Counted from the first letter of the stretch, positions 37,057 to 47,351 are shown. The stretch is 64,000 nucleotides of DNA from an uncultured bacterium (GCA_937981985.1 CALJNB010000005.1:1-64000); one strand, 5' to 3'. The notes: a model not told the origin generated them from the letters alone. Translations and numbers: made by a program.

Positions 37057-38319
37057 TTACGCCGATTCGGCGGTGTTTGTATCAAATGGAAGATTATCAT
37101 TCTCAGGGTTTTGAATCATATCTTCGGTAATCGTAACTTCTTTAAGGTCAGTGCGCCCTGGTATTTCGTACATCAGATCTAGCATCGTACGTTCTAGTAT
37201 TGAACGAAGACCACGCGCACCTGTCTTTTGTGACGTTGCAGCGGTAGCAATGGCCTTTAGCGCTTTTTCTTCGAACGTCAGTTTGACGCCGTCCATCCTA
37301 AATAATCGTTTGTATTGTCGGATAAGAGCATTTTTGGGTTTTGTTAGAATTTGTATTAACGCAGTTTCATCCAGCTCTTCCAAAGTTGCGATAACGGGGA
37401 CACGCCCTACAAATTCTGGGATGAGACCAAAACGCATGAGATCTTCAGGTTGGATTTCGGCAAGGAGCTCTGATTGAGGACGTTCTTCGGTGTTCTTCAT
37501 CACATCGGCTCCGAACCCCATCGATTGCGTTCCGGATCGACCCTCAATGAGGTCGGTAATTCCTGAAAAAGCTCCTCCACAAATAAATAAGATATTCGTG
37601 GTATCAATTTGAAGAAATTCTTGCTGTGGGTGCTTACGTCCGCCTTTGGGTGGTATGGAGGCGATCGTCCCTTCTATGATTTTAAGCAGAGCCTGCTGAA
37701 CACCCTCTCCGGAAACATCTCTTGTGATCGATGGATTTTCTGACTTGCGTGCGATCTTATCGATTTCATCAATATAGATGATTCCACGACTTGCTGCTTC
37801 GACGTCGTTATCTGCTGCTTGAAGAAGATTCACGATAATATTTTCTACATCCTCACCGACATAACCTGCCTCTGTCAAACTGGTCGCATCGGCAATCGTA
37901 AAGGGAACATCGAGAAATCGAGCTAGGGTTTGCGCGAGCAAGGTTTTGCCGCTTCCGGTAGGGCCGATGAGCAGAATATTAGATTTCTCTAATTCTACAT
38001 CAGATTTTTCTACACCGCTTTCTACGCGTTTATAGTGATTGTGCACTGCGACAGCGAGGACTTTCTTTGCGCGCTCCTGACCGATTACGTATTGGTCTAA
38101 GACTTCTTTAATTTCAACGGGTTTTGGAACTTTGCGGACACCGGTTGCGATGTCTTCTCTTTCGAGTTCGGTATCGATGATGTTTCCGCACAGGCCGATA
38201 CACTCATCACATATATAGTCTGTAGGACCGGCGATCAGCTTTTGGACTTGTTTCTGGTTTTTATCGCAAAATGAGCATGATAAATTTCCCTGACTGTTTC
38301 CGCTTCCCTTTTTCGACAT
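37057..38319 (-). CDS. clpX: ClpX, ATPase of the ClpXP protease
   Basis: The 420-residue product starts with the four-cysteine zinc-binding domain ([14 protein letters not shown]...CDECIGLC), then the AAA+ module with Walker [16 protein letters not shown], sensor motifs and the ClpP-contacting loop, here MGFGA instead of the usual [IL]GF. ClpX unfolds substrates and feeds them to ClpP. It lies 137 bp after clpP and 18 nt before lon, the standard delta-proteobacterial order; trigger factor, which often opens this cluster, is replaced upstream by a sugar transferase. Confidence 0.97.
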   Translation of the reverse strand: MSKKGSGNSQGNLSCSFCDKNQKQVQKLIAGPTDYICDECIGLCGNIIDTELEREDIATGVRKVPKPVEIKEVLDQYVIGQERAKKVLAVAVHNHYKRVESGVEKSDVELEKSNILLIGPTGSGKTLLAQTLARFLDVPFTIADATSLTEAGYVGEDVENIIVNLLQAADNDVEAASRGIIYIDEIDKIARKSENPSITRDVSGEGVQQALLKIIEGTIASIPPKGGRKHPQQEFLQIDTTNILFICGGAFSGITDLIEGRSGTQSMGFGADVMKNTEERPQSELLAEIQPEDLMRFGLIPEFVGRVPVIATLEELDETALIQILTKPKNALIRQYKRLFRMDGVKLTFEEKALKAIATAATSQKTGARGLRSILERTMLDLMYEIPGRTDLKEVTITEDMIQNPENDNLPFDTNTAESA

Positions 38320-38456
38320 CCTTTTTCTCTCAGCTTCTTAGGAATTCTTCTATGTAAGACAACAAATCTAAAACGCGAATGATTCCATTGATTTAATCAA
38401 ACTCTAACAGATAACCAAAATCTCCCAAAAAAAGAGTTGGCATTGCAGATCGTTTT

Positions 38457-39056
38457 CTATTTCTTCACGTCGTTTTTGCTTCCAATCACTTCGTCAATAA
38501 TTCCATACTCTTTGGCTTGGGCCGCGCTCATGAAGAAATCGCGATCCGTATCGGCTTTAATTTTCTCAAAATCTTGCCCCGTATGATTCACGAGAATTCC
38601 AGTTAACATTTTTCTCAGCTTTAGAATTTCCTGGGCTTGGATATCAATATCTGTAGCTTGGCCTTCGAGTCCACCCATGAGTGGCTGATGGATGAGAATT
38701 CGAGAGTTAGGAAGACTTAAACGCTTCCCGGGGCTTCCCGCCGAAAGAATTACAGCTCCCATCGAGGCCGCTTGGCCAAGACAGATCGTCGAGATGGGAC
38801 AACGGATAAATTGCATCGTGTCATAAATCGCAAGACCAGCCGTTACGCTGCCTCCCGGTGAGTTGATGTACAGATGAATCTCTTTTTCTGGATCAACACT
38901 CTCCAGGAATAGCAATTGGGCGATAATCGCATTCGCAACGGCATCGTTAACGGGCGTACCTAGAAAAATAATTCGGTCTTTTAGGAGACGACTAAAAATA
39001 TCCCATCCGCGTTCTCCGCGATGGGTTTGCTCAACTACATTTGGGATAAAGGCCAT
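38457..39056 (-). CDS. clpP: ClpP protease subunit
   Basis: The 199-residue product has the serine-protease triad: Ser in [14 protein letters not shown], His in [12 protein letters not shown] and Asp in ADTDRDFF. It forms the ClpXP chamber. The start [17 protein letters not shown] at 39056 matches ClpP family N termini; an in-frame extension to 39188 adds an unrelated sequence. A hairpin of about 10 bp lies 38-64 bp upstream of the start and may regulate it. Confidence 0.96.
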   Translation of the reverse strand: MAFIPNVVEQTHRGERGWDIFSRLLKDRIIFLGTPVNDAVANAIIAQLLFLESVDPEKEIHLYINSPGGSVTAGLAIYDTMQFIRCPISTICLGQAASMGAVILSAGSPGKRLSLPNSRILIHQPLMGGLEGQATDIDIQAQEILKLRKMLTGILVNHTGQDFEKIKADTDRDFFMSAAQAKEYGIIDEVIGSKNDVKK

Positions 39057-39093
39057 TGTTATAACACTCTGTTCGGTAGAATAGATTAATAAC

Positions 39094-39120
39094 CCAAGGC
39101 TTGTTTCCTTACAACCTTGG
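39094..39120 (-). promoter_or_regulatory. Hairpin and possible promoter upstream of clpP
   Basis: On the minus strand CCAAGG-TTGT-loop-ACAA-G-CCTTGG forms a 10-bp stem with one bulge. A weak promoter (TTGTAA, 17-bp spacer, TATTAA) overlaps it, so the dyad could be an operator or RNA element. No T-run follows, so it is not a terminator. It does not resemble the CIRCE heat-shock element. Confidence 0.35.
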
Positions 39121-39163
39121 TCTGTCATAATGTGGTCACCGCTCCAAAAAAGTCCCGTATTTT

Positions 39164-39859
39164 TTACTTTTTTAAGCGAACTCGCCAAAGCCGCGTAACT
39201 GCTTCTAGAGCAATTCCCACATTCATTTTTGATTCACCACGCTGCCTATCCGGGAATACGATCGGAATCTCAACATGAGAACAGCCCATTTTTTTGGCTT
39301 TATATTTTAGCTCAATTTGAAATACGTAACCGGAAGCTTCAATGTTTTCGAACCGGAATTTTTCAAGGACATGTCGATTCCAAACAATATAACCGGCCGT
39401 TAGATCCCTAATTTCTAACCCGAGTAAGGTTCGTGCGTAGAGCCCACCGCCTTGCGAAATACATCGGCGAATCAGTCCCCAATTTTTAGTCCCACCACCT
39501 CGGACATAACGGGAGCCGATTACAAAATCATGTTTCTGGGCGGCAGCCAACATGACCGGCAAGTACATGGGCTGATGACTAAAATCAGCATCCATTTCTA
39601 CCACCAGATCGTAGTCCTGAGTTAGCGACCATTTAAAACCCGCTATATAAGCGGGTCCGAGTCCGTTCTTCTGTGTCCGATGAAGGACATGGATGCGAGG
39701 CTCTGACTCTGAAAGACGGGTTGCAAGTGCCCCCGTTCCATCTGGTGAGTTGTCATCGATGATAAGGATTTCGACGTCGACTTCTTCGAAAATAGCTGAA
39801 GTAATCGCCTCCAGATTATCGATTTCGTTATAAGTTGGAATGCAAATGAGCGTTTTCAT
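39164..39859 (-). CDS. Polyprenol-phosphate sugar transferase (Dpm1-like GT2)
   Basis: The 231-residue protein has the GT2/DPM signature: [38 protein letters not shown] and the catalytic [12 protein letters not shown], and a late [13 protein letters not shown]. Members transfer mannose or glucose from a nucleotide sugar to a polyprenyl phosphate for glycan assembly. The start ATG at 39859 overlaps the stop of the upstream activator gene (TGATG), so translation is coupled. No membrane domain is present, as in the short DPM1 type. It is followed by clpP after 107 bp. Confidence 0.92.
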   Translation of the reverse strand: MKTLICIPTYNEIDNLEAITSAIFEEVDVEILIIDDNSPDGTGALATRLSESEPRIHVLHRTQKNGLGPAYIAGFKWSLTQDYDLVVEMDADFSHQPMYLPVMLAAAQKHDFVIGSRYVRGGGTKNWGLIRRCISQGGGLYARTLLGLEIRDLTAGYIVWNRHVLEKFRFENIEASGYVFQIELKYKAKKMGCSHVEIPIVFPDRQRGESKMNVGIALEAVTRLWRVRLKK

Positions 39860-41238
39860 CAACCAAGGTCAGTTCGAGTAAGATCCAACTTTTTTAAAAT
39901 ATATTCAACACTCTTGCGGTGTACTCCTGCGATTCGCGCCGCTTTGGAGATGTTACCACCGGTATGTTCCAATAATTGTTTCCAATAGGCTTTCTCAAAC
40001 GATTCTATGAGATGATTTTTGGCTTCCTTAAAAGGAACATCTTCTGTGATTGCTTTGGTTGCAAGCGTTGACGAGCCATCGGTATCTAAATCTCGATCTT
40101 TGGGCGCAGAATTTACATTCAAAAATTTAGTTTCAATCTGATTGTCTTGAGTGAGAATTACGGCTCGTTCGACGAAGTTTTTGAGTTCGCGTACATTTCC
40201 TGGCCATGAATGACGTTTGAGTTTTTCCATCGTTTTATACGAGATGTCGACGGCTTTTTGTCCCGAGGCTTTTGATGCGCTCGCGATAAACGATTCGACC
40301 AAAGCGGCGATGTCATCGGTGCGTTCCCGGAGCGGCGGAATCGCAACCTTAATCACCGCGAAACGGTAATACAGATCTTCGCGGAAATTTCCTTCTTTAA
40401 CCTCGTGAATCAGGTTTCGGTTGGTTGCAGCGATAATACGAACATCGCATTTAACGGTCTCGTTACCACCGACCGGTTTTACGGCGCGGCTTTCCAATGC
40501 GCGAAGAAGTTTCGGTTGTAAATCGATGGGTAGCTCACCAAGTTCATCGAGAAAAAGCGTTCCGCCGTTGGCCGCGATAAAGGCGCCGTCACGGTCGGTG
40601 TTTGCACCGGTAAAAGCGCCCTTTTTATGGCCGAAAAGCTCTGACTCGATAAGTTCTCTCGCGATCGCTGAACAATCAACGATAATAAAAGGACCGTCTT
40701 TACGATTGCTATTTCGATGGATTGCGTCTGCGAATAGTTCCTTGCCCGTACCCGATTCCCCTTCGATGAGTACCGTCGCGTCAGTGGGCGCTACACGCTC
40801 CAACATCGCAAATATTTCTCGCATCTCCAGGCTGCTCCCTAAGAGGCTTCCAAAATGGGTTGAACCTGAAAAATGAACTTCAACTTCTTCGTCTGATAGT
40901 GAGAATTTAATTTCAGTTTCGCCCAGTTTAAAAACCGAACCATTGTCCAAATAGACTTCGTTTGCGCGCAACCCGTTGATATAGGTTCCGTTTTTCGATT
41001 CCATATCGATTAACGCGTATCCGTTTTCATCCACGAGTATTTTGGCGTGAATTCGGCTTACCGTCTCGTCATCTAGGATGAGTCCCGTATCGGGGGCGGT
41101 TCCGATTTCAACTTGTCTGGATTTAAATGATTTTGACAATCCCTCGTTCTGTCCGTTCTGAACGGTTAACGTATATTTTTGAAGTTCTAGGGTTTGTGCG
41201 CCGCTTTCCAAAAAAACGGTTCTCGTATTTTCGCTCAT
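39859..41238 (-). CDS. FHA-domain sigma-54-dependent activator
   Basis: The 459-residue protein has an N-terminal FHA domain (about residues 23-115; [31 protein letters not shown]), a sigma-54 AAA+ module with Walker [12 protein letters not shown], the sigma-54-contacting GAFTGA loop and [13 protein letters not shown], and a C-terminal Fis-type helix-turn-helix ([21 protein letters not shown]). FHA domains bind phosphothreonine, so the activator is likely switched by a Ser/Thr kinase rather than by a classical receiver domain. This class is frequent in Myxococcota. It overlaps the downstream sugar-transferase gene. Confidence 0.95.
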   Translation of the reverse strand: MSENTRTVFLESGAQTLELQKYTLTVQNGQNEGLSKSFKSRQVEIGTAPDTGLILDDETVSRIHAKILVDENGYALIDMESKNGTYINGLRANEVYLDNGSVFKLGETEIKFSLSDEEVEVHFSGSTHFGSLLGSSLEMREIFAMLERVAPTDATVLIEGESGTGKELFADAIHRNSNRKDGPFIIVDCSAIARELIESELFGHKKGAFTGANTDRDGAFIAANGGTLFLDELGELPIDLQPKLLRALESRAVKPVGGNETVKCDVRIIAATNRNLIHEVKEGNFREDLYYRFAVIKVAIPPLRERTDDIAALVESFIASASKASGQKAVDISYKTMEKLKRHSWPGNVRELKNFVERAVILTQDNQIETKFLNVNSAPKDRDLDTDGSSTLATKAITEDVPFKEAKNHLIESFEKAYWKQLLEHTGGNISKAARIAGVHRKSVEYILKKLDLTRTDLG

Positions 41239-41498
41239 CTTATTTTTCCAGTTTCTGTGATCAAGAATACTGTAGTCTAAGAGCGAGGACTCCGAAACGC
41301 TAGTTTGTTTTCATCGAAGTTGAAAAAGTATTGGGATTTCATGTGTCTCGTCGGGAAATAATATACTCCGCTTGTCATGCTTGAGCTTTTAGTACCTCAC
41401 ATCATTAACCTTTTGATCAATTCTCGGAGAACCCGCAGGTTTTCAAGTTCGTGGATTTAGAGTAAATACCTTTATCGAATTCATTTAAAGGTTAGAAA

Positions 41499-42560
41499 AT
41501 GCGTATTGGAATTTTGACAGGTGGTGGAGATTGTTCTGGACTCAATGCAGTTATTCGCGCGGTCACAAAACATTTAATTATCTCAGAAAGAGCTGAAGTC
41601 TTCGGCTTTGAAAATGGATTTTTGGGGCTCATCGAAAATCGATATCGTAAACTCGATTACCTTTCGGTAAGTGGTATTCTCGCTCAAGGCGGAACTATCT
41701 TGGGTACGCACAACAAAGCGAACCCATTAAAGTACTTTGGGGCGGATAATGCCGACGTTTCCGACGTCGTCCTAAAGAACTACAATGATTTAAAGCTCGA
41801 CGGTTTGGTGGTCATCGGCGGTGACGGAACAATGTCGATTTCTTTCGCACTTCAGCAAAAGGGGATTAATATTATTGGAGTACCCAAAACGATTGATAAT
41901 GATTTGATGCAGACTGATCGGACCTTTGGTTTTGACACAGCAGTTGGCGTTGCGACCGATGCTGTTGATCGATTACAAACGACAGGGCAAAGTCATGATC
42001 GTGTCATGATCCTAGAGACCATGGGTCGCTATGCAGGTTGGATTGCGTTGGAAGCGAGTATTGCTGGTGGGGCGGACATCGTCTTGATTCCAGAAATTCC
42101 CTACGATATTGAGGTGGTTGCCGAAGTTTGTCGCAATCGAGCTAAAAAACAGCGCTTCACAATTATTGTAGTGGCCGAAGGCGCAGCTCCAAAGGACGGA
42201 AAGATGACCGTTCGTGAAACCATTGACGATTCGCCTGATCCTTTGCGTCTTGGTGGCGTTGCAAATGTGATTCGATACGAGCTGGAACAAAGAATTGATT
42301 CTGAAATTCGTGTTACCGTTCTGGGTCATATTCAGCGAGGCGGTACACCAACGCCTTTCGATCGCATTCTTGCGACCCGATATGGCAGTTTCGCCGCAGA
42401 CGTGGTCAAAAAGAAAGAGTGGGGTGTTATGGTTGCACTTCAGAACAATGAACTTGTGACCGTTCCACTTGAGTCAGTAGCCAACAAAACAAAAACCGTG
42501 CCCTTAGATAGCGATCTTATCCGGACTGCTAAATCGGTTGGCACATCGTTTGGTTCGTAA
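41499..42560 (+). CDS. pfkA: 6-phosphofructokinase (PfkA family)
   Basis: The 353-residue enzyme has LTGGGDCSGLNAVIRA, IGGDGTMSIS (residues 106-115) and KTIDNDL, with MGRYAGWIALEASIAGGADIV. Gly at the position equivalent to E. coli 104 (GGDG) predicts ATP use, while Lys at the 124 equivalent (PKTIDND, residue 130) is a feature of pyrophosphate enzymes; this combination is typical of the mixed group III phosphofructokinases. AGG lies before the ATG. It converges on the GT21 gene 6 bp downstream. Confidence 0.92.
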   Translation: MRIGILTGGGDCSGLNAVIRAVTKHLIISERAEVFGFENGFLGLIENRYRKLDYLSVSGILAQGGTILGTHNKANPLKYFGADNADVSDVVLKNYNDLKLDGLVVIGGDGTMSISFALQQKGINIIGVPKTIDNDLMQTDRTFGFDTAVGVATDAVDRLQTTGQSHDRVMILETMGRYAGWIALEASIAGGADIVLIPEIPYDIEVVAEVCRNRAKKQRFTIIVVAEGAAPKDGKMTVRETIDDSPDPLRLGGVANVIRYELEQRIDSEIRVTVLGHIQRGGTPTPFDRILATRYGSFAADVVKKKEWGVMVALQNNELVTVPLESVANKTKTVPLDSDLIRTAKSVGTSFGS

Positions 42561-42566
42561 ACAAAA

Positions 42567-43694
42567 TCACGAGCTTCGAGTCTGCGTATAAATTCTCGTT
42601 CCCGCGCTCACAGACACCGTTGTTTCTCGCCAAGTGACGGTGTTATTGAACGCAGCTGTTGCCCAAATACCTATCAATAAAATTTCTTTTAGAGGCGAAA
42701 CGATTGCGACCTTGAATAATCCCTTTGGTCCCCGCAACATATACCAAGCAGCCATATCCCGAAATATTGTGATTAAAACGCCCAAGATTAGTGGGAGCAA
42801 AGATAAAGAAACGATGCTCAATATTGCGCCCATGAAGATCGAATAAGTGAGAACCTCAAAGGGGTAGGCGAGAGGTTTCAACTTGCTTCGCATTAAATTC
42901 CAACGCGCGTTTCTTTTCCAAAACGAACGAACGCTCATGTGAGTGCTGACATCATTGGCAACGCAGTTATCTACGGTAATTTTATACCCAGCGGCGAGGT
43001 AAATCCGCCCCAGTATATAATCTTCGGCGAGGACGTTCCCAAGCGATTCGAAACCGCCGAGTTCGAAGAATTCATCTCTACGCATCATGATTGATTTTCC
43101 GATAACAAAGGGTCGATCGCCCAAATTAGAAAGTCCGACACTTGGCGCCGTGTAGCCGTTCATGTGTACGCTGTTTAAAAGAGCTCCCAAAGTCCTTTCT
43201 CCTCGACCTCGCATGATATGGGTTACAAGACCGATATCAGGCATATTTAAGTGAGCGATAGATGATGCGAGGTAGTGAGAAGGAACGCTGACGTTTGAAT
43301 CGCTAATGACGAGGACGCTTCCAGTCGCGATTTTTGAAATCCCAGACAGGTTTGAGACTTTAGGATTCAATGTGTTTCCGCGTGGATGAATGTGTAACTG
43401 AGCATCCACTTCAGGATAGATTTTCATTAAATTTTCAACGATATAAACCGCGCTATCATCCGGGTCTTGGACGCCGAATATAATTTCGTAGTCGCCATAG
43501 TCTTGTTCGAAAAACGATTTTAGATTTTCTTCGAGTTCATCGTCGGAGCCACATAGAGGTTTGAGTAAAGAAATTTTTGGTTCATGGGTCGATCTCAAGA
43601 TGGGTTTGGGGCCGATCGTTTTTTTAAGACCAACCAAGCTCCAGACGGTATAGATGAATGAGACAAATAATCCTGTTAATGCGATAGCGAACAT
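42567..43694 (-). CDS. GT21-type glycosyltransferase (ceramide glucosyltransferase / HpnI-like)
   Basis: The 375-residue protein has an N-terminal membrane segment, a GT2-fold domain with KPLCGSDDELEENLKSFF, D in SDSNVSVPSHYL, ED in LAEDYILG and R-x-x-R-W (KRNARWNLMRS), and two or three C-terminal membrane segments. This is the GT21 family, which includes ceramide glucosyltransferases and the hopanoid enzyme HpnI. I place the start at 43694, with AGGA 8 nt upstream; reading from 43883 would enter the GtrA-like gene. It probably glycosylates a membrane lipid. No other hopanoid gene is present. Confidence 0.85.
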   Translation of the reverse strand: MFAIALTGLFVSFIYTVWSLVGLKKTIGPKPILRSTHEPKISLLKPLCGSDDELEENLKSFFEQDYGDYEIIFGVQDPDDSAVYIVENLMKIYPEVDAQLHIHPRGNTLNPKVSNLSGISKIATGSVLVISDSNVSVPSHYLASSIAHLNMPDIGLVTHIMRGRGERTLGALLNSVHMNGYTAPSVGLSNLGDRPFVIGKSIMMRRDEFFELGGFESLGNVLAEDYILGRIYLAAGYKITVDNCVANDVSTHMSVRSFWKRNARWNLMRSKLKPLAYPFEVLTYSIFMGAILSIVSLSLLPLILGVLITIFRDMAAWYMLRGPKGLFKVAIVSPLKEILLIGIWATAAFNNTVTWRETTVSVSAGTRIYTQTRSS

Positions 43695-43807
43695 AAATAA
43701 TTCCTTTATCCGTTTTCTAAGCTCGCATGCTAAATGAGCAATCTTGATGCCAAAGCAACTGACTCGTATTTGTGCCCAATCATTGAAAGGTTGGAGTAGT
43801 AGCCCGC

Positions 43808-44329
43808 CTAATGTGGACGAACACTCTCCTCTTCCGAGGCAGGCCGACCAAAAACGTATCTCCAGAGAGGATAAGAAAAACAAACATAGACCAGCATTCC
43901 GACGCCTAAACGCGAAGTGATATACGGGAGGCCGTTAACGACGACAGCGAAGTGAAACAAAGCGGCGCTGACTAATAGAGCTCCGGTTTCTACGAGTGAA
44001 AAAAGTAGGCCTTGTTTTAGCCAGGCTTCGTCAGTATTTTGGAAGGCGTAGAATTTATTTCCTAAAAACTGAATTCCAATTCCAATGAAAAGCGCAGGAA
44101 CGTTGGCCCATTGAGTTTGTATGGAGAACCACTCCACCATAACAAAAAGCGCAAACAAATCCGCGGCGGTAGCGCTCAATCCAACTAATGCGCTTTTAGA
44201 AAAAGTCCAATGTTTATATTTCAATGATATCTTCGTGTTCATGGCGCGAAGTAGATACAAAAAGTGTGCCGCTATCGGATAATTGTTGTTAAACCCAAAC
44301 GACACGTCTATTCTCCGCAAGTTGAACAT
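43808..44329 (-). CDS. GtrA-like membrane protein
   Basis: The 173-residue protein has four membrane segments (about residues 45-65, 80-100, 112-132, 142-160), with FSKSALVGLSATAADLFALF at the first and FLGNKFYAFQ after the second, a pattern of the GtrA/Wzx-associated PF04138 family. These proteins take part in moving undecaprenyl-phosphate-linked sugars. The start is uncertain: an ATG at 44242 would drop 29 N-terminal residues that GtrA proteins lack, but no ribosome binding site favours either. The GT21 gene follows on the same strand after 113 bp. Confidence 0.75.
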   Translation of the reverse strand: MFNLRRIDVSFGFNNNYPIAAHFLYLLRAMNTKISLKYKHWTFSKSALVGLSATAADLFALFVMVEWFSIQTQWANVPALFIGIGIQFLGNKFYAFQNTDEAWLKQGLLFSLVETGALLVSAALFHFAVVVNGLPYITSRLGVGMLVYVCFSYPLWRYVFGRPASEEESVRPH

Positions 44330-44383
44330 TTTCTAATTTTTGGCGTCTAAAATAGTGCCAAATGAACCCAATTGGAGCCCGTA

Positions 44384-45421
44384 GTGAAAACTTGCTCGCT
44401 TATAAAAATACTAACCTTTTGTTTCGTCCTCATTTTTCCAAGTTTGGCGTTTTCGCAATCGGCGTTTGAGTTTCAAATAAAAAACAAAGTGCAGCGAGGT
44501 CAAGGAAAGCCGTCACTCGTTCTTCGCGCCACCGAAGGTGTAAAAACAGCCAAGGTTGTAATGGTGCGCTCTGACGGAAAGACGCGTACCGTGAAGATGG
44601 GTTCGATGGCCTCTGGAAAAACCAAAACGATTGTTTTTAAGCAGCCCAAAGGAATTTTCACTTACGACGTCACCGTCACAGGGACGACCCGCGGTGGGGA
44701 AAAAATGAGAACGACCTTTGGGACCGAGGTTGCATTCATCGACCCGATAAAAATTGGAATCAAAAAAGACAATGTAGACCTTGCTAAAGGCGAGCTTCTC
44801 TTATCCTCCAACGTTGCGCTTACTAAAATTGATATCGAAGTTTACGGAAAAGGCGGCGACGTCATTCATACATCTAGTCAGAAAATCGATGCGATGCGAG
44901 GCGACCTAGTGATCAATTGGAATCCTCCGGCTGGTGAGGTTGGGTCGGTTAAAATTACGGCAACGGACATTGCCGGTTTTTGGAGCGCCGTCGTCCTAGA
45001 ACCTTTTTTCGTCGATATTCCACACCAGGAGCTCGTTTTCGAGACAGGAAAAGCAACTTGGGTTGAAGCAGAGACTCCCAAATTAAAAGAAACCTTAGAA
45101 CGAATACTTGCGGAGATGAAAAAACATAAACGGAAGGGACTTTCTCTCCAGCTTTATATTGCCGGCTATACAGACACAGTTGGCACAGCTTCTTCGAACA
45201 TGACCTTAAGTCGAGCACGCGCTAAGTCCATTGCAAAATGGTTCAGGAAATCGGGCTTGCGTCTACAGATTTTTTATCAAGGTTTTGGAGAAACGGCCCA
45301 GGCAATTAAGACTGCTGACAATGTAGACGAAAAAAGAAACCGTCGGGCTGTTTATCTTTTGGGGAATGCGAAACCTCCAACTTCACCGCAGCTTCCTAAG
45401 TCAAATTGGGGCAAACTCTAG
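44384..45421 (+). CDS. OmpA-family peptidoglycan-binding exported protein
   Basis: The 345-residue protein has a signal peptide ending ...FPSLAFS and a C-terminal OmpA domain (about residues 225-335) with GYTDTVGTASSN, LSRARAKSIAKWF and GFGET...KRNRRAV, which binds peptidoglycan. The middle resembles repeated immunoglobulin-like strands. I choose the GTG at 44384 because GGAG lies 6 nt upstream; the TTG at 44372 is less likely. Its stop is 1 nt from the next start, so the two are coupled. Confidence 0.88.
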   Translation: MKTCSLIKILTFCFVLIFPSLAFSQSAFEFQIKNKVQRGQGKPSLVLRATEGVKTAKVVMVRSDGKTRTVKMGSMASGKTKTIVFKQPKGIFTYDVTVTGTTRGGEKMRTTFGTEVAFIDPIKIGIKKDNVDLAKGELLLSSNVALTKIDIEVYGKGGDVIHTSSQKIDAMRGDLVINWNPPAGEVGSVKITATDIAGFWSAVVLEPFFVDIPHQELVFETGKATWVEAETPKLKETLERILAEMKKHKRKGLSLQLYIAGYTDTVGTASSNMTLSRARAKSIAKWFRKSGLRLQIFYQGFGETAQAIKTADNVDEKRNRRAVYLLGNAKPPTSPQLPKSNWGKL

Positions 45422-45422
45422 G

Positions 45423-45980
45423 ATGTTAAAAACGAAATTTGACGAGCGTCTTCGTGAAATTCCGATCGATATTCAAGCCTTATATCTGGCAAGAAAAGGC
45501 GTAGAAACGGATCTGGCGACTGCATTGAGTTCGCTAGAAATGAGTCCAACAGAACTCGATAAAATGGACTATTATCGTCTGCTGAGTAGAGCTTCTGATT
45601 TGGAACGCTTTGAGTACAAATACGCTCCGGCTCTTAACGGTTTTGAACGTACTAGTAGATTTTGGACATCGGTCGATTGGGAGAAGGCTGCGTTTTTATG
45701 TGATCTAAAAGCTGAACTTTGTCGCGGGTATTTAGAAGTTGCCTATGGGATCTCTAGCCGATTCGCACCTCTTCTTGACCGTCTAGAAAACGACCCTGCC
45801 GCACTAGATATTTATCGTCTGTTTTTTTACCAATTTAGGGGACAGGTTTTCGCTTTTCATGAGGATTTTGAACGAGCCCGAGCCGATTTTAGTTTAGCTC
45901 TAAAACTTTCTGTTGACGCTGGGAAAAAAAAACAAATCGAACGCTTCACCTACTTTGTCGAAAGTGTACCCAAGATTTAG
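45423..45980 (+). CDS. Hypothetical protein (185 aa), OmpA partner
   Basis: This protein has no signal peptide or membrane segment and looks all-helical, with helix-pair repeats such as LDKMDYYRLLSRASDLERFEY and ARADFSLALKLS that resemble tetratricopeptide-type solenoids. It starts 1 nt after the OmpA gene stop. Its stop codon overlaps the converging gene by 4 nt (TTAG). Function unknown. Confidence 0.6.
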   Translation: MLKTKFDERLREIPIDIQALYLARKGVETDLATALSSLEMSPTELDKMDYYRLLSRASDLERFEYKYAPALNGFERTSRFWTSVDWEKAAFLCDLKAELCRGYLEVAYGISSRFAPLLDRLENDPAALDIYRLFFYQFRGQVFAFHEDFERARADFSLALKLSVDAGKKKQIERFTYFVESVPKI

Positions 45981-47251
45981 TTTACTTCGACGCTGTGGAT
46001 CGTTTCTTCAGCGATTTCAAGTTCGAGATCAAGTTCTGCCAAGATCGTATCAAGATCGTAATGACTTGAATCGCGATCGCGACGTTCTCGAATTTGCAGA
46101 AAGCGTGTTCGCAGGGCTTCCATTTTCAACGAGATAATTCGAAATTGCGCCTTTATCTTTTCCATCGCAATAATATTTTTTTCGGCAACGCGAACCTGCT
46201 TTTCAAATTCAGATATTTGGTTTTTGAACAACTCAGCATTGGGTCTCGACTTTAGTTCATGTACTTTTTGTTGAATTACTCTCGGATGTTCGAGTTTTTC
46301 AAGCTTGGAATAGGTTTCGCAAATACCAAAGATCGATTCGAGGAGTTCAGACAAATGGTTTCGAGCGTGCTCAAGGACATCGCCGTAAAGATTTTGTTCG
46401 GCGCGAAACCCTTGAGAAAGAGAATAATACTCCATAAGGCAAATCGATAAGAGCTCTTTTATTTCTGTATCTCTAATATGCTTAAGTAGATAAACAGATT
46501 CCTCTATCAGCATCTGGTTAAATCCGGAGGCATGATTGAGAGCGCGAGTCGTATCGATGGTGTACTTTTCCTGATACCATCGAAATTCTTGGGAACCTAA
46601 TCCAAAGGTGATCGCTAGGATCGGTAAAATAAGCATCGGGTTGAGGAAGAATAAAGTATAAATAATCGCAGCAGTTAAGACAATCATCACTCCCATTTTC
46701 AATGGTGAGCGAAGTGCCGATTCTCCCGTCTCACGCACCCAGTTCACGGGGGCGTCCTTCATGAGATATCCGTTGGCATAAATCCCTATATCGTTCATAC
46801 GAGCACATAAGGTTGAAACTTGGTCCCGTCTAGCGATTATGGAAAAAACGGCGGGTGGATCGGATAAGATCGATGCGATCTCGCTGCGATTTGTTCCGGG
46901 GATTGCCTCGGAGATCCAAAGGGCTGCTTCATCGATGGAAAAAGAGTCCTCACTTTGATTGACAACGATAGCAAACCTTTCGGATCTACGATCTGCACGA
47001 GGTGTCCCGCCACAATAAACACAAAAAGTGAGGTCTGGAGGAATCGCTTTGTTGCATTGAATACATCGGTGAAAGAATCCTAAGCCGATGGGACCTTGTG
47101 CGCGATCTAAAGCGCGTTTTTTACTCCAATCGAGTTGGTCAGAAAAGTCCTCGGGGGGATGGTCTGGTTGTTTAATTTCGTTTTCGTCGTTAAAAAACTC
47201 CCACCATTTTCCATCGCCGGTTAGTAATTTTTTTTCGAAATCGTCTGACAT
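45977..47251 (-). CDS. Zinc-ribbon membrane coiled-coil protein (424 aa)
   Basis: An N-terminal zinc ribbon (CIQCNKAIPPDLTFCVYCGG, about residues 62-81) is followed by a globular region, two adjacent membrane helices (about 180-220), and a long helical coiled-coil part up to the C terminus. A similar zinc ribbon, CANCHGLNPPGMRYCVQCGG, occurs in the tandem FHA protein at 51055-52266. The zinc ribbon and coiled coil would be cytoplasmic if both termini face inward. Function unknown; an assembly or scaffold role near the membrane is a guess. Confidence 0.7.
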   Translation of the reverse strand: MSDDFEKKLLTGDGKWWEFFNDENEIKQPDHPPEDFSDQLDWSKKRALDRAQGPIGLGFFHRCIQCNKAIPPDLTFCVYCGGTPRADRRSERFAIVVNQSEDSFSIDEAALWISEAIPGTNRSEIASILSDPPAVFSIIARRDQVSTLCARMNDIGIYANGYLMKDAPVNWVRETGESALRSPLKMGVMIVLTAAIIYTLFFLNPMLILPILAITFGLGSQEFRWYQEKYTIDTTRALNHASGFNQMLIEESVYLLKHIRDTEIKELLSICLMEYYSLSQGFRAEQNLYGDVLEHARNHLSELLESIFGICETYSKLEKLEHPRVIQQKVHELKSRPNAELFKNQISEFEKQVRVAEKNIIAMEKIKAQFRIISLKMEALRTRFLQIRERRDRDSSHYDLDTILAELDLELEIAEETIHSVEVN

Positions 47252-47351
47252 TCTTATTTCGCGAGCAGATAAAGGATCTAAATCGTTTGTGTTAAGTTTC
47301 CCGACGATTCATTTGAAGCGTGTCTAGATAATGTAGCATGAAATCGGTCGT

